Shown: positions 1 to 11,099, counted from the first letter of the stretch. The stretch is 64,000 nucleotides of DNA from Calliopum simillimum (GCA_951812925.1 OX638370.1:31050948-31114947), one strand, 5' to 3'. Notes: a model not told the origin generated them from the sequence alone. Translations and numbers: made by a program.

Positions 1-349
1 AAAATTCTGGAGTTTAAAAATTATAAATTTCTTTCGGGGATATAGATAATATTCGCATCCCAAAATCGATCGCGGTCGAAGAAACAATTTTTACTTTAAA
101 GCAAGGCATCTAACAAGGCATAAATTGCTTAGAATTGTCCTAAGAATACATGTGAGTTTTTTCAGAATTTTTTGAGATACTTTATAGTTTTTCAAGAATT
201 AATAAAATAGGGAGCTTTCAGCTGCTAAGCTCACGTTCGTTAGCAAAATGCTAGGTTTACTCAAACTAAGGCAAAGTATGAGTTTTTTCGGAATTTTTGG
301 AAATTATTTTTAATTATGCCTAGAGTAGAATGGCACCTCTACCAAGAAA
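1..349. other. AT-rich non-coding flank
   Basis: I see no gene, terminal repeat or known element here. It is AT-rich sequence that leads into the 7-bp tandem array. In a fly genome this is ordinary intron or intergenic DNA. Confidence 0.6.
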
Positions 350-1130
350 TGGTCTATGGTCTATGGTCTTTGGTGTTTGGTCTTTGATCTTTGATATTTG
401 ATCTTTGGTCTATGGTCTATGGTCTATGGTCAATGGTCTGTGGTCTATGGTCTATGGTCTATGGTCTATGGTCTATGGTCTATGGTCTATGGTCTATCGT
501 CTATGGTCTTTGGTGTTTGGTGTTTGGTCTTTGGCCTTTGGCCTTTGGCCTTTGATCTTTGATCTTTGGTCTATGGTCTATGGTCTATGGTCTATGGTCT
601 ATGGTCTATGGTCTATGGTCTATGGTCTATGGTCTATGGTCTATGGTCTATGGTCTATGGTCTATGGTCTATGGTCTATGGTCTATGATCTATGGTCTAT
701 GGTCTATGGTCTATGGTCTATGGTCTATGGTCTATGGTCTATGGTCTATGGTCTATGGTCTATGGTCTATGGTCTATGGTCTATGGTCTATGGTCTATGG
801 TCTATGGTCTATGGTCTATGGTCTATGGTCTATGGTCTATGGTCTATGGTCTATGGTCTATGGTCTATGGTCTATGGTCTATGGTCTATGGTCTTTGGTC
901 TTTGGTCTATGGTCTATGGTCTATGGTCAATGGTCAATGGTCAATGGTCAATGGTCAATGGTCAATGGTCAATGGTCAATGGTCAATGGTCAATGGTCAA
1001 TGGTCAATGGTCAATGGTCAATGGTCAATGGTCAATGGTCAATGGTCAATGGTCAATGGTCAATGGTCAATGGTCAAAGGTCAATGGTCCATGGTCTATG
1101 GTCTATGGCCTATGGTCTGTGGTCTATAAC
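350..1130. repeat. 7-bp tandem repeat (GGTCTAT)n then (GGTCAAT)n
   Basis: A long 7-bp tandem array. The first part (about 404-925) is almost pure GGTCTAT. It switches sharply near 926 to about 21 units of GGTCAAT, then returns briefly to GGTCTAT near 1090. The left edge (350-570) is more diverged, with GGTCTTT, GGTGTTT and GATCTTT units. Because the unit is 7 bp and has no stop in any phase, all three forward frames stay open and read as a repeated GLWSMVY heptapeptide. These are array artefacts and not genes. The domain-wise homogenisation suggests local unit amplification. Confidence 0.97.
1071..1083 (+). promoter_or_regulatory. Perfect DR1 nuclear-receptor-type site inside the 7-bp array
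   Basis: The sequence TGGTCAAAGGTCA is a direct repeat of nuclear-receptor half-sites spaced by one base. This is the classic site type of HNF4, COUP-TF/Svp and RXR/Usp receptors. It lies at the right end of the GGTCAAT domain, whose every unit also forms a weaker TGGTCA-A-TGGTCA direct repeat. The motif is seen directly; binding is inference and may be chance within a simple repeat. Confidence 0.35.
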
Positions 1131-2907
1131 CTCGTCAAAAGGTTCGCAAAAGAGCATATGTCTAGTCCAAAGTTCATTCCATTTATTTATTATTCAAATT
1201 TGACTGAATAAAATATTAAATAAACATAATTTATTCCTTTTTAAATAATTAATTAAACATTTTTTTCACACGTTTATTAAAGCAGTAACCACATAATTTT
1301 AAATAAAAAAAAAAAGGCCGGATTTATTTGGACAAATACGGCGCTAATTGTATTTCCGATTTCCAAAAAAAAAAAGTAACAAAATTATTTTACTTCATAC
1401 ACAGAACCACAACAAAAACTAAAAAAGCCAAACATATTTTAGTACTGCATATACATAACCACTGACCAACAACTAATGGAACCTTTTATAACAAATACAC
1501 ATCATATCCAATCCCCTATACATACTTAGTTTTGTATTTACATGTATTTTTCTTTTCACTACAACTAAAAAAAAAAACGCAATAAAAGTTCTTCTACATC
1601 CGTTCAATTAACCGGATATAACGATTTAATTCATTTGTGGTTTTAAACCTCCCTAAAAAAAATACCACAATATGAAAATGTAAATAAAATTTTTGTGGAT
1701 TTATTATGAGATAAATTAATTTCAATAGAGAACACAAAATTTTCAATTGCAAGAGAAATTGCACACAGTTTTTGCTACCAAAATGATAGTGGGATTTTGG
1801 ATAATAAGCCAAACAAATACCATACCATAGCATAGCAAAAATATATGTAGTTGAAAAGAAAACCACAAAAAGTTGTAAAATCCTACAAAAACAACTGGAG
1901 ATGAAACTTCTATGACAGTATACTTTGTATTTGAAAACACAATTATTGCATATAAGTCATGCAATCATTTTTAAGAGTAACGATAATTTTTAATGTTTGC
2001 GAATTATAATATTTGTGCACAGTAAATTTTTGAAACTGTGCTGTGTTTTATAAATCAATTTTGCTTCAAATTTGCCCACAATCACTAGCTTCATTTTGAG
2101 TCACTTAAATGGTTTATATGAATTTTTTAAAAATAAATATAAGTGTTTTTCTACGACCAAATTTTTTTGTGCACAACGCAGTGAACTTTGTTTATTGCAT
2201 TTATCAACATTTCTCTCTTGTCTGGGTATTAAAACAGTAATTAAAGAAATTTGTATTTTTTTTTAAATACTGCAAGCAACTATAAATTTATAAGAATGTT
2301 TCTGTACCCAATAATATTATTAAAATTTGGAAAAAAAATTTCCTAATCGAACTGTGCTCTCAAGTTGTTCTTCAAATTATAAGCTCTGATGAGATACCAC
2401 GGTAGGGTTTAAATAAATTTAAACTCAAGGTTCTTGCATTTTTTTGTCCTTTGTGGATCCTAGTTCTCTAGTACGTACATAATAGCCCTGTAATATTTTG
2501 AAATCAACGGCAATGTATTTGTTCTGAAAAACAGTTTTTAACGACCTAATTTTTTTGTGCACAGCCTTTTAGACCAGTTACAACTTTTTTCTTATCTTTA
2601 GGGAAATTCCCGAGTAAATGTACATGTTTTGTAGACAGAAAATGTTTAAACTGTTAGCAAATAAGAAAAATTCTTGTTTGTTTATTAACTGTTTCGGTGT
2701 ACTAATGAAAGAGGCACCATGTATTGTAAATGGAAATTGATTAATTTATTTGAACTTATTTAAGAATGATTTATCCTTTTGTCCGAATCTCGAAGAAATT
2801 TACATTTATTTAGATGGGAAACTTCAAAGAATCCAACTTCTTCTAACACATGAAATTTATTGAAGATGATATTTGATTTCGATCAGCGATTTTCAAATTT
2901 CAAAATA
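1131..2907. other. AT-rich non-coding stretch
   Basis: No supported gene. The open frames here (such as 1594-1866 minus and 2072-2266 plus) are short, low-complexity and lack homology I recognise. There are many A/T homopolymer runs. I identify no terminal repeats. Confidence 0.6.
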
Positions 2908-3081
2908 CGTAGGCTGCTATATATATGTCTGGCCTAGGCAACACTAATTTCAATAGCTAAAATCTGGCAACACCATAATAAAGTTTCACATTTTTTAGCA
3001 TAAACGTACTCAGAACGTTTTGACGTACGACCGTCATTTGTGTTGTTTACAGTGACTTGAAAAATTCAATTTGGCAAAAAA

Positions 3082-3455
3082 ATGGAATTAACTCATGAAC
3101 ATTTTCGTGCGATCATTTTTCTCAACTTTCGACGTGGATTATCACGACAAGAGTGCATCGATGAACTTAAATCTTTGTATGGCGATGAAGCACCATCCTA
3201 TGTAAAACTGAATTCAATCGTGGCCGACGCTCGCTTAAAGACGAATTCCGTGAAGGTCGTCCAAAAACTGCCGTTGTGCCAGAGAACATTGATGCCGTGC
3301 GTGAACTGATAATGCAAGATCGTCATGTGACATACCGTGAGATAGAGGTATCCTTGGGCATTAGCTCCACTTCAATACATTCGATTTTGCATGAACACTT
3401 AGTTGTAAAAAACGTTTGTTCTCGTTGGAAACCCCATAATTTATCAATCGCTTAA
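3082..3455 (+). pseudogene. Mariner transposase, N-terminal fragment (broken)
   Basis: The reading frame starts MELTHEHFRAI at 3082 and matches the helix-turn-helix (HTH_48-type) N-terminus of mariner transposases, with RRGLSRQECIDELKSLYGDEAPSY clearly recognisable across the first ~45 codons. After PSY the frame is disturbed: a deletion removes the middle of the WFNEF...RRSLKDEFREGRP block, leaving a short 75-codon ORF. Downstream codons in another frame still read like the second helix-turn-helix (a HVTYREIEVSLGISSTSIHSIL-type segment around 3325-3390). The DD34D catalytic domain is missing because of the element's internal deletion. It cannot encode a working transposase. The sibling at 33870-34160 on the other strand keeps the WFNEFNRGRRSLKDEFREG block. 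Confidence 0.9.
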
Positions 3456-3459
3456 ATTA

Positions 3460-4034
3460 CACAGGCCCACAAAAAAAAAAGTACCATGCGCGAAAGATCA
3501 GACCACCTGAACTTTATGTTCTCGGGGTCGCTGAATCCGAATATGGTGTCAGAATAGCGAAGTTGGTTCGCGTATTTTCAGAAATCAGCAATTACCTTGA
3601 AAATTTAAGATATTTTTCAGCATTATTTCTGATTTCTGAAAAAACGCGAACCAACTCAGCTATTCTGGCAGCATATTCGGATTCAGCGACCCCGGAAACA
3701 TAAAGTTCAGGTGGTCTGATCGTTCGCGCAGCGATTTTTTTTTTTTGGTTCAGTGCACAGACCAAAAAAAAAATTGCCTTGCGCGAAAGGTCAGACCACC
3801 TGAACTTTATGTTTTTGCTGAATCCGAAGATGGTGCCAGATTAGCGAAGTTGGTTCTCGTTTTTTCAGAAACCAGCAAAAATCAGTAATTTTCAGCATTA
3901 TTGTTGATTTCTGAAAAAACGCGAACGAACTTCGCTATTCTGGCACCATATTCGGATTCAGCAACCCCCAAAAACATAAAGTTCAGGTGGTCTGATCTTT
4001 CGCGCAGGGTACTTTTTTTTTTTGTGGGCCTGTG
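3460..4034. mobile_element. Tandem dimer of foldback elements, CACAGGCC family, inserted in mariner
   Basis: Two palindromic units abut exactly: 3460-3755 (CACAGGCCC to GGTTCAGTG) and 3756-4034 (CACAGACC to GGGCCTGTG). Each unit has arms of about 130 bp with a short loop. They share inner text such as GATCAGACCACCTGAACTTT and GCTGAATCCGAATATGG. The outer junctions are TTA on the left and CAA on the right. The empty site in the mariner sibling (minus strand near 33800-33815) reads ...AAGTTATCAATGG, so the insertion fits a 3-bp TTA target duplication whose right copy has mutated. No ORF is present. Confidence 0.88.
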
Positions 4035-4469
4035 CAATCAATGGAAAAATTAATTTTCTTAACTATTGTAAACAAAACAAATAGCAATTGTACATCAAAA
4101 CGTTCTGAGTACGTTTATGCTAAAAAATGTCAAACTTTGTTATGGTGTTGCCAGATTTTAGCTATTGCCATTAGTGTTGCCTAGGCCAGAAACATATAAA
4201 GCAGCCCACGTATTAAATTAACGATTGCTGTTGGATTCTCTAACTAAGATCGAATTTCAATTAGAGCTGTGTAACCTACCATTCGCCCTTTTCCACGAGG
4301 TCAGTGATGAAAGGTTTTGTTTTCGCCCGGAAACGCCTCTATACTGAACAGCTCTATCTTACATAATGAAAAGCTTTTTAGCTTTGTTCTGAAGGTTGAA
4401 ACAAATCGTTGTGCCTTTAAATATGTAAATTACTCCAATAAATGAGGTATTCCCGAAAATAAAATTTAA

Positions 4470-4794
4470 TCCTATCGACCCGAAAAAATACTGTGGGGTA
4501 CAAAATATTTGTGATAGGTTAATCATAGAAACTTAATTTAAGTAAAATGTTTGACAGTCTCTTATTTCAAATTTTCACCGCCAGAGGCGCTTCCGGTCTA
4601 TATTCCCAACAAATGTTTTTGATTTGAATTTTTGGGACATAATGTCCTTGGAGTGGTTATAAGAAAAAACAGTAGTTACTAAAAATTGCATTATTTTTAT
4701 TAATTCATTCAACTTAAATGACGTTAGTAACCGAGATATGTAAGTATTTATTAAAAAATTTTTGGGATATATTATCCCAACCGGTTCGAAAGGG
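4470..4794. mobile_element. piggyBac-like MITE with TTAA target site (copy 1)
   Basis: A 325-bp element bounded by TTAA on both sides (4466-4469 and 4795-4798). Termini are inverted: left TCCTATCGACCCG, right (complement) CCCTTTCGAACCGG. A copy in the opposite orientation lies at 59186-59493, also TTAA-flanked, sharing text such as TCACCGCCAGAGGCGCTTCC and ACCTATCACAAATATT. TTAA duplication with CCC-starting termini is the hallmark of piggyBac transposons. No transposase is present, so this is a non-autonomous derivative. Confidence 0.8.
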
Positions 4795-4798
4795 TTAA

Positions 4799-5331
4799 GA
4801 GTTTTTCCTGATTCCGATTGAAATTCATTTCAGAACAGGGCTGATTGTGATTTTTTTATATCAGCTTAGATTTGCTCTTCTGAAAAATTATGAACACATG
4901 CGATAGCAGCTTTTGCCATCTGAACATAAAGTTAATTGTGCGTTGGAAAAAACGCTTATGTTGAAATCATCTCTTTTGACAGTACATTATCTAATTATTT
5001 AACTATATATTTTGAATTGGAAAAATAGCTTATGAAGTTTTGTCTACAGCAAATTATAAGAAGACTATAGATTATATTCCATATGAGATTGTACGTCTTA
5101 ATGAGATAAGTCAAAGCGCAACCATCAATAATTTATTATACAATATTATTCAAGTTTTGTACAAGGATACTTTTAAATATGAAGATCGTACAGGTGTTCT
5201 TAATTCAGTTTTTGGTTAATTCGACTTAAGAGCAGTTTTTTTTTTCTTTTTGCCGCAGATATAGAAAATGTTGCAGAGAATTGAAGTTACTAGCTAGTTA
5301 TTGTGCACGATAGAAGGGTTTTGTGTAGAAC
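4799..5331. other. AT-rich non-coding stretch
   Basis: I see no gene and no element boundaries. The sequence is AT-rich with scattered short open frames only. Confidence 0.55.
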
Positions 5332-5523
5332 AAATGCTTGGATTAATTTTAAAAACAAAAAGTATTTATAAAAAACAATGCCAAAAAAGTATTAATTTTT
5401 AACTATTTTGGAATAAATTTTAAACTTTTTTGGAAAAGTCGGAATTTAATACCAAAAAAGTTTAAAATCAATACTAAAGAGAATCAAAAGTAAGAAAAGA
5501 AAACTACCATTTTTCAGTGTGTA
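5332..5523 (-). mobile_element. MITE-A copy 1 (TA-flanked, CACAGT termini)
   Basis: Reverse-complement copy of a roughly 220-245 bp repeat found at least six times in the window. Diagnostic text includes the complements of AAATTTATTCCAAAAAAGTA, TTTTTTGGCATTGTTCTATA and GATTCCCTTTAGTATTGAT. The right end here (ccatttttcagtgtgta) corresponds to the left terminus of plus-strand copies. The left end is diverged. Confidence 0.8.
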
Positions 5524-7280
5524 GTATGTTTTTTCAGCACTTCTAGAATTTTTTTCAGCATTTTTTCAATATTTTCGTTATATTCTTTTAACCTTTTCTA
5601 ACAATTTTCGAAATTTTCGCTACGTGTCTAATTTCACCCTTAAAAGCGTTTTTCGTTTAAAGCTTTCTTAGAAAAGTTGGAATTGTTAATAAATTAGACT
5701 AACGCTTAAGTCTAGCAGAGTTGACTTGAAAACGAAAAATAATTTGGAAATTAAAGATAACAATCTGGATATTGCAATATAAATTTTTTGAGTAAACTAA
5801 ACTGGAATCATGTGCAAAAATTCCAGCATGTTGTGGAAAAGTGTTGATTGTGGTTAAATGAAATTTTATAAATGATTCAGTAGAAATAAATGTAATTAAA
5901 ATCAGCAGCAACATCATTACGGACTGGTGTAAAAAGCAACATTTATGAAATAACAATAGCAACAACAACAACAACAGTAGCAATAACAACCAAATTTCTT
6001 TACAAACTGAAGTTTTCATTCATCAGAATTCACCCATATGTTTGTGTTCCGTGCGAGTACGTGTTTTTCAAGTTAATTAAAAACTGTTGGTGTTTGTTGT
6101 TGTTGTAGTTGCTGTTGCTCTACTGTTGATGTTGCTGCTTTAGTTGCTGAAAATTCAGCTGCTGCTGTCAACAGTACCAGCAGAGTTTACATTTTAAAAA
6201 CATTTCTAATGATGAAAACAACAACAACGACAATAAAAATACCAAAAATAAAAAGGCACGAGCATCTTCTTTTGCTGCTGCAACAACAACATTTTTGTTG
6301 CTCACACACAATTGGGCAACTCTTCTTGCAACACCAACATTTTTATTTTTTGTTGCTGTTGTTAACTTGTTACGATATTTGACGTAGATAAATGTTTGCT
6401 TCTTCTCTTTTTTTCTTTGTTTTTGTTGCTTTTATTTTAAAGTTTTATTTTTAATTTCGTGGGTACGCGCATACTGACATAAGATACTTGTTTCAGAGAT
6501 AAAAAAGGTACATACGTTATTTTATATCTGAATGAATGAATCTCAGTCGTTGGTGGCAGCAAAGCGTTGTGTTGTTTAAATATTTTACTTTTTTTTCACA
6601 AGTTTAGTGTTTAGTGTTGTTGTTACTGGCGTTAATGATAATGATGTTTGCATGTTGATAATGTTGCTGTTTGTCGATGATTGCATTCTGTTGCTGCTTA
6701 TCATTACGTACATATATCAGGCATTGTAGTGCGTCATCTCATTTAAATGATGACAAAATATTTGCTCATGCATAGCATTGATACGACAAGTTAGTATGTC
6801 ATTCATCTTGATCTGTGTATCAAACTTCAAGATTTAATTCCATTGTTTGATTTGTCATTGAGTTTAATTAATTATTTTAATTTTATTAGAGTCCAATGTT
6901 GAGTTTAATGCAAATAATAGTGCAAGCAAATTTTGGGAGTTAAAGATGCTTTAAATCTTTTGATTAAAGTTTTTTCTATATAATGGTGGAAAGGTCATAT
7001 TTTGCCCTTTAAGGTCTATTGTTTATGATATTTACCCTTTATTGCTGGAAAACTTGAAAGTACTAACAAATATCTTTCAAACGATTTATGTACTTATACC
7101 TAGATAAATCGGTGACATAGTACTATAACTCATTGGTATATCACTGATATACCATCATTGCAACATCTACTATAGAATGTTTTTGCCTGAAATTTTTCGA
7201 AATTTGCAGTTGGGTTCTCAGATATTTATAAAAATTTGCAGAGCTGTTCTACATACTCAGTATAGAGATCGCTTAATTTA
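5524..7280. other. Non-coding DNA with CAA/CTG-rich tracts
   Basis: From about 5936 to 6370 there are clusters of CAACAA, CAGCAG and TTGTTG/TTGCTG trinucleotides, typical of fly introns and regulatory DNA. The 106-codon minus-strand frame over 5699-6019 is a leucine run made by CAA repeats and has no other coding character. I recognise no gene or element boundary. Segment 6590-6720 is rich in GTTGTT and ATGATG. Confidence 0.55.
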
Positions 7281-7524
7281 CACACATTAAAAAATGATAG
7301 ATTACTTTTCTTACTTTTAATTCCCTTTAGTATTGATTTAAAACTTTTTTGTTATTAAATTCCGATTTTTTACCAAAATAGTTTGAAATTTATTCCAAAA
7401 AAGTATGAAATTTATTCCAAAAAAGTATGAAATTTATTCAATAGTTTAAAATTTATATTTTTTGGCATTGTTCTATATAAACACTTTTTGATCTTAAAAT
7501 TAAACTAAAATTTTTACTGTGTAG
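7281..7524 (+). mobile_element. MITE-A copy 2
   Basis: Near full-length plus-strand copy beginning CACACATTAAAAAATGATAG and ending TTTTTACTGTGTAG. The termini are imperfect inverted repeats of about 20 bp. The AAATTTATTCCAAAAAAGTA block is present twice in tandem. TA dinucleotides lie at both edges in better copies, fitting a Tc1/mariner-mobilised MITE. No coding potential. Confidence 0.85.
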
Positions 7525-7869
7525 TTTTGCGGGAAAATTTTTTTTTACAAGTTATGGGCATGGAGCTTCAGAGTGTCTAAATAGTGATTTTCTCAAAATA
7601 ATAATTTTTTTTTAAAATTTTTTTTTTTTATAGAAAGGTGGATGAAAAACAAACGTTTTTCAAAAGATTTGGTCTGCGCTAAATGCTTGTGAGAGCCGCA
7701 CAAATTTTTTTTCTGAAAAGTCACGTGACAATTTTTTCAATTTTATTTTGTGCTTTGAGTAACACCCACTAATTGGCCAAAAAACAAAAATTCAAAGTAG
7801 GAGAGTATTACTTCCATTGCTTAGAAAATACAAGGTGTACAAAAAAACCAATATTTCCCATATAAATTA
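7525..7869. other. Non-coding spacer
   Basis: I see nothing beyond AT-rich sequence with T-runs between the MITE and the foldback element. Confidence 0.5.
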
Positions 7870-8763
7870 CACAGGTTTACAAAAACAAAAAAATTTCATG
7901 GCGTTTTGACCGGACTATGTGTTTCCTAGGGACTTTGCCGTCCTGAATCCGAATCCCGGGTCCGTTTTTTCCCAGAACGTCTGAGAAAAAATATTTCAAG
8001 GTCATATGGAGGTCATGTGTCATTTAGTGATAAATTTGCTAAAATTCTGAAACTAATTTTTTATCATTTAATTCTTAGTCTTTAAAAATAATATGTGATC
8101 AAAAAAGGGTATTTCGGATCTACTTTCGGAGACATAGCCATCGGAAGATCCGGATATATCTTCTATGAAAACCGCTATAAGTTGGGAACCCCTGAATGGA
8201 TTTGTAAAATATTGGTGTCATATGAAAGGTATTTTGACAGCCTTTAAAAATGTTCTTGGCATATTTTCAATTGGATTCATAGTTTTCGAGATATCAGCTT
8301 ATTTGAAATTTTGTGAAATTTTTCAATTACTACAACAAATAAATCAACAACACCAGCAACAACAACAAAAACAACAACAACAATAAAATACCTTTCATAT
8401 GACACCAATATTTTCCAAATTCATTTAGGAGTTCCCAACTTATAGCGGTTTTCATAGAAGATATATATTCTGATCTTCCGATGGCTATATCTCCGAAACT
8501 AGGTCCGAGACACCCTTTTTGCTCACATATTCTTCTTAAGACCTAAAAGCTCAATGTTTAAAAATTAGTTTTAGAATTTTAGCGAATTTATCACTAAACG
8601 ACACATGAGCCCCATTTTGATCTCCATATGACCTTGAAATCTTTTTTCTCAGACGTTCTGGAAAAAAGCGGACCCGGGATTCGGGTTCAGGATGTCAAAG
8701 TCCCTAGGAAACACATAGTCTGATCAAATCGGCATGATATTTTTTTTTTTTTGTAAACCTGTG
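7870..8763. mobile_element. Foldback element, CACAGGTTT termini, TTA target duplication
   Basis: Starts CACAGGTTTAC (7870) and ends GTAAACCTGTG (8763). Flanks are TTA on both sides, a 3-bp target duplication. The arms are about 370-400 bp and diverged by scattered substitutions: left GGACTTTGCCGTCCTGAATC pairs with right GGGTTCAGGATGTCAAAGTC. The loop (about 8240-8386) holds a CAACAACAGCAACAA tract that creates a false glutamine-rich ORF on the plus strand. Inner text CTGAATCCGAATCCCGGGTC matches the phrase shared by other foldbacks. No transposase. A related arm-like fragment lies near 38755-38890. Confidence 0.88.
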
Positions 8764-9239
8764 TTATTAGTGGAGTCAATAAAGCCTTTTAGATGGAAGT
8801 CTTCAAGAACAGCTCCGATTTTGATGATTTTTTTTATTTAAATTTTATTTTTTTTATTAAAAATCAGAAACATTTTGGAGCGCGGTCGGAATTATATACT
8901 TAATTTTTTAAGCAATATTTAAAAAAGTTATGTTTTCATAAAAAAAAAATTTGAAAAAAATACAACAAATAAAAATCAAAATAGTCATTTTATTTGTATT
9001 TGGCAATTCTAAAATTAAATCTGGCATTAGAATTGCTGTATCTTATATGGTTTCTGAGATATCTTCTCTTTTAATAGGGTCTAAAGTTGTGTCTATAAAA
9101 ACTGTTGTAATTTTTTTCTCAAGAACGGCTCAAGCGATTTTAATGAAACTTTGGAAAATTATACGCATTAGCATATAGTATACTAAAGAATGGAGTAGAC
9201 CTTGACTTACTATATACTTATGAAGAGGCGTGACACCGC
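8764..9239. other. AT-rich non-coding stretch
   Basis: No gene supported. Part of 8990-9080 (AATTCTAAAATTAAATCTGG, then a TTGCTGTATCTTATATGGTT segment) is a weak echo of the foldback phrase seen near 15560-15600, so it may be a decayed foldback arm. Confidence 0.45.
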
Positions 9240-9603
9240 CCCAAACTTTTAATTTCTGAAACTATTTGAGACATATAGATGAAACTTAGTACGTATATAG
9301 GAGGTACAGGTGCAATTTTTTCTGTGCCATCCGAAGGTCATCCGAAGGCTTGATAGGAACGAAAACGGAGAATTCTCGAATGATAGTTTTTTGGGACACC
9401 CAAAGTTTTCCGAAGGCCACCCGATGGCATGGTAGAAAGAAAACATCTATTCCGGACAATCAACAAGTTTGAATTGATAGTTTTCTGTATCACACGAAGG
9501 TTCCTGCTGGTTATCCGAAGGCTTGATAATCAAAACCAAGAAAATTTAGGTATACTAGGGAAGGCAATATTTATTGCGGACTATCAACAAGCTTCAATTA
9601 AAA
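9240..9603. repeat. Degenerate direct repeats of about 130 bp (CCGAAGGC / ACATCTAT modules)
   Basis: Three related modules carry TCCGAAGGCTTGAT-, GTTTTTTGGGACACCC- and CGGACWATCAACAAG-like text around 9310-9400, 9400-9480 and 9490-9600. A further module with the same words lies at 12305-12455. This suggests one larger, now split, repetitive element spanning about 9.2-12.6 kb. Confidence 0.6.
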
Positions 9604-9728
9604 AGTACTGTCCCAGAAATTTGATACTTTTATTCCTTAAGATAATGATTTACCTGAAAATCGTGCAGGTCGAAATATGGGTGCTATTTTTTCTATATAA
9701 CATGACTATTAAAAAAAATATATAACAC

Positions 9729-10680
9729 TTGGTAAACAAACTTCAAACGATAAAGATGTCTAGCAATCAAGAAAAAAAGCGCGAACTCATTTTGTACACT
9801 TACCTGCAAAAACCAGAATTAAAATATTCAGCCATAGCTAAAAAAACAGGTACATCAAAAATCACTGTCCAAAGGGTTATTTCGAATTATAGAAAAGGTC
9901 AACTTATTACGCGGGAAAAGGGTTCAGGTAGAAAAGCCAGTATAGACCCACAGTTGGTGTAAAAGGTGAAGCGCCTTTTTAAGCAGAATCCCAACACTTC
10001 AGAACGAGATATGACTGCCAGAGCAGGAACCTCAAAATCTTCTATAAACAGACTAAAGAAAAAACTTAAGCTAAAGACCTACAGAGTTCAGAAAGTACCA
10101 GACCGTTCCGATGAAAAGCAGTTAGAGGCTCAAAAGCGAGCTCGAAAGTTATATGTCGGTTACCTGACAAAATTTGACTGCTGCATAATGGGCGATGAAA
10201 CATACGTTTAGGCAGATTTTAAACAGCTACCAAGACACGAATTTTATACCTGTTCGGAGAAGGGGCAGGTACAGAGCAAAATTAAAGAGAAGAAAATTTA
10301 AAAATTGCCCAAGCATTATATGGTTTAGCAGGCTATATGCACTTGCGGTCTGAGAAGCAGTTTTTTTTTGTAACACAGGGCACAATTAACTTGAAAATTT
10401 ATATTGATGAATGTCTTGAAAAACGTCTTTTGCCATTTATTCGTGAGCACGGGGGTACTGTAATGTTCTGGCCTGATTTAGCAACCTCTCACTACGCTAG
10501 AGCCATCATAGAATGGTACAATAGCAATAATGTAAATTTTGTTCCCAAAAATGCGAATCCACCTAACTGCCCAGAGCTTCTACCTAATGAAATCAGATCT
10601 TCGGAGGAGTAAAAGTACTGCAAAAAATTTAAAAGATTTCAAAAATAAATGGTGAAGGTCGTAAGGTACTGTCGACGAAA
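9729..10680 (+). pseudogene. DD37E Tc1-like transposase, degenerate
   Basis: This reads as a Tc1/mariner-superfamily transposase of the DD37E type. The N-terminal part (9729-9959) has the helix-turn-helix words YSAIAKKTGTSKITVQRVIS and then GSGRKASID. A second helix-turn-helix region follows (GTSKSSINRLKKK). The first catalytic Asp is in MGDETYV (codon 10194-10196), the second in FWPDLA (10475-10477), and the Glu in PELLPNE (10589-10591). There are 37 residues between the last two, hence DD37E. In-frame stops occur at 9960-9962 (TAA) and 10209-10211 (TAG), with a further stop near 10300 and at least one frameshift before 10337. The C-terminus decays after 10612, though a NLMQGV-like tail is still hinted at around 10690. 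It is dead. I could not fix the terminal repeats. Confidence 0.9.
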
Positions 10681-10700
10681 CAACTGTACAAAACTTAATG

Positions 10701-11095
10701 CAGGGTGTTTAGAAAAAAGTTAAATATCTATATTATATAAATTGCTTATATGAAAACCCTATGTAACGATTTGGTGCAAAATATACCGAACCGATTTTAA
10801 TAATTTTTTTTTTAAAACGTTCTACGGTTAAAAAGGAACGGGAATGTATACTTATTTTTTTGGTTTTTATAATATAAACCTTTTTTTTTTTAGTATGAAG
10901 TTGTTGAAAAAAAAAATTCAATGCTTCGTAAAAATGATCGTTTGCATTTCAGTCGCTATAGCTTGCTGCGCCATGAGTTATGTGCTGTTGTTGTCTTTTC
11001 CGTCTCTTTCATTTATTGTTTTTTTTTTTTATTCTTGATGTTGTGTTGTTGATGAGAGCAAAAATGAGAGTGATTTCGTCAGTGATGCCAACTCA
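10701..11095. other. AT-rich non-coding stretch
   Basis: Right flank of the dead DD37E element. Only low-complexity short frames (F/K-rich) occur. I found no clear inverted terminus. Confidence 0.5.
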
Positions 11096-11099
11096 ATAT

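Larger units (their letters stand above)
2908..4210 (+). mobile_element. Internally deleted mariner element carrying a nested foldback dimer
   Basis: Inverted termini begin CGTAGGCTGC (2908) and end GCAGCCCACG (4210). They extend inward for well over 100 bp, with matching sequence such as GGCAACACTAAT and the AACGTACTCAGAACGTT segment. TA dinucleotides flank both ends (2906-2907 and 4211-4212), the target duplication expected for Tc1/mariner. The left part encodes the start of a mariner transposase. The catalytic C-terminal two-thirds is absent; the coding sequence joins directly to the 3' untranslated end. Into this deleted copy a foldback pair (3460-4034) has inserted. A sibling with the same deletion but without the foldback lies at 33631-34344. 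Confidence 0.9.

Noticed and set aside
405..1211. 268-, 214- and 145-codon open frames of GLWSMVY repeats
   Set aside because: They are three phases of one 7-bp tandem repeat without stops; no start context, domain or conservation.
8165..8386. Glutamine-rich 73-codon frame
   Set aside because: It spans a foldback arm and the CAA/CAG loop; the sequence before the loop has an inverted copy on the other arm.
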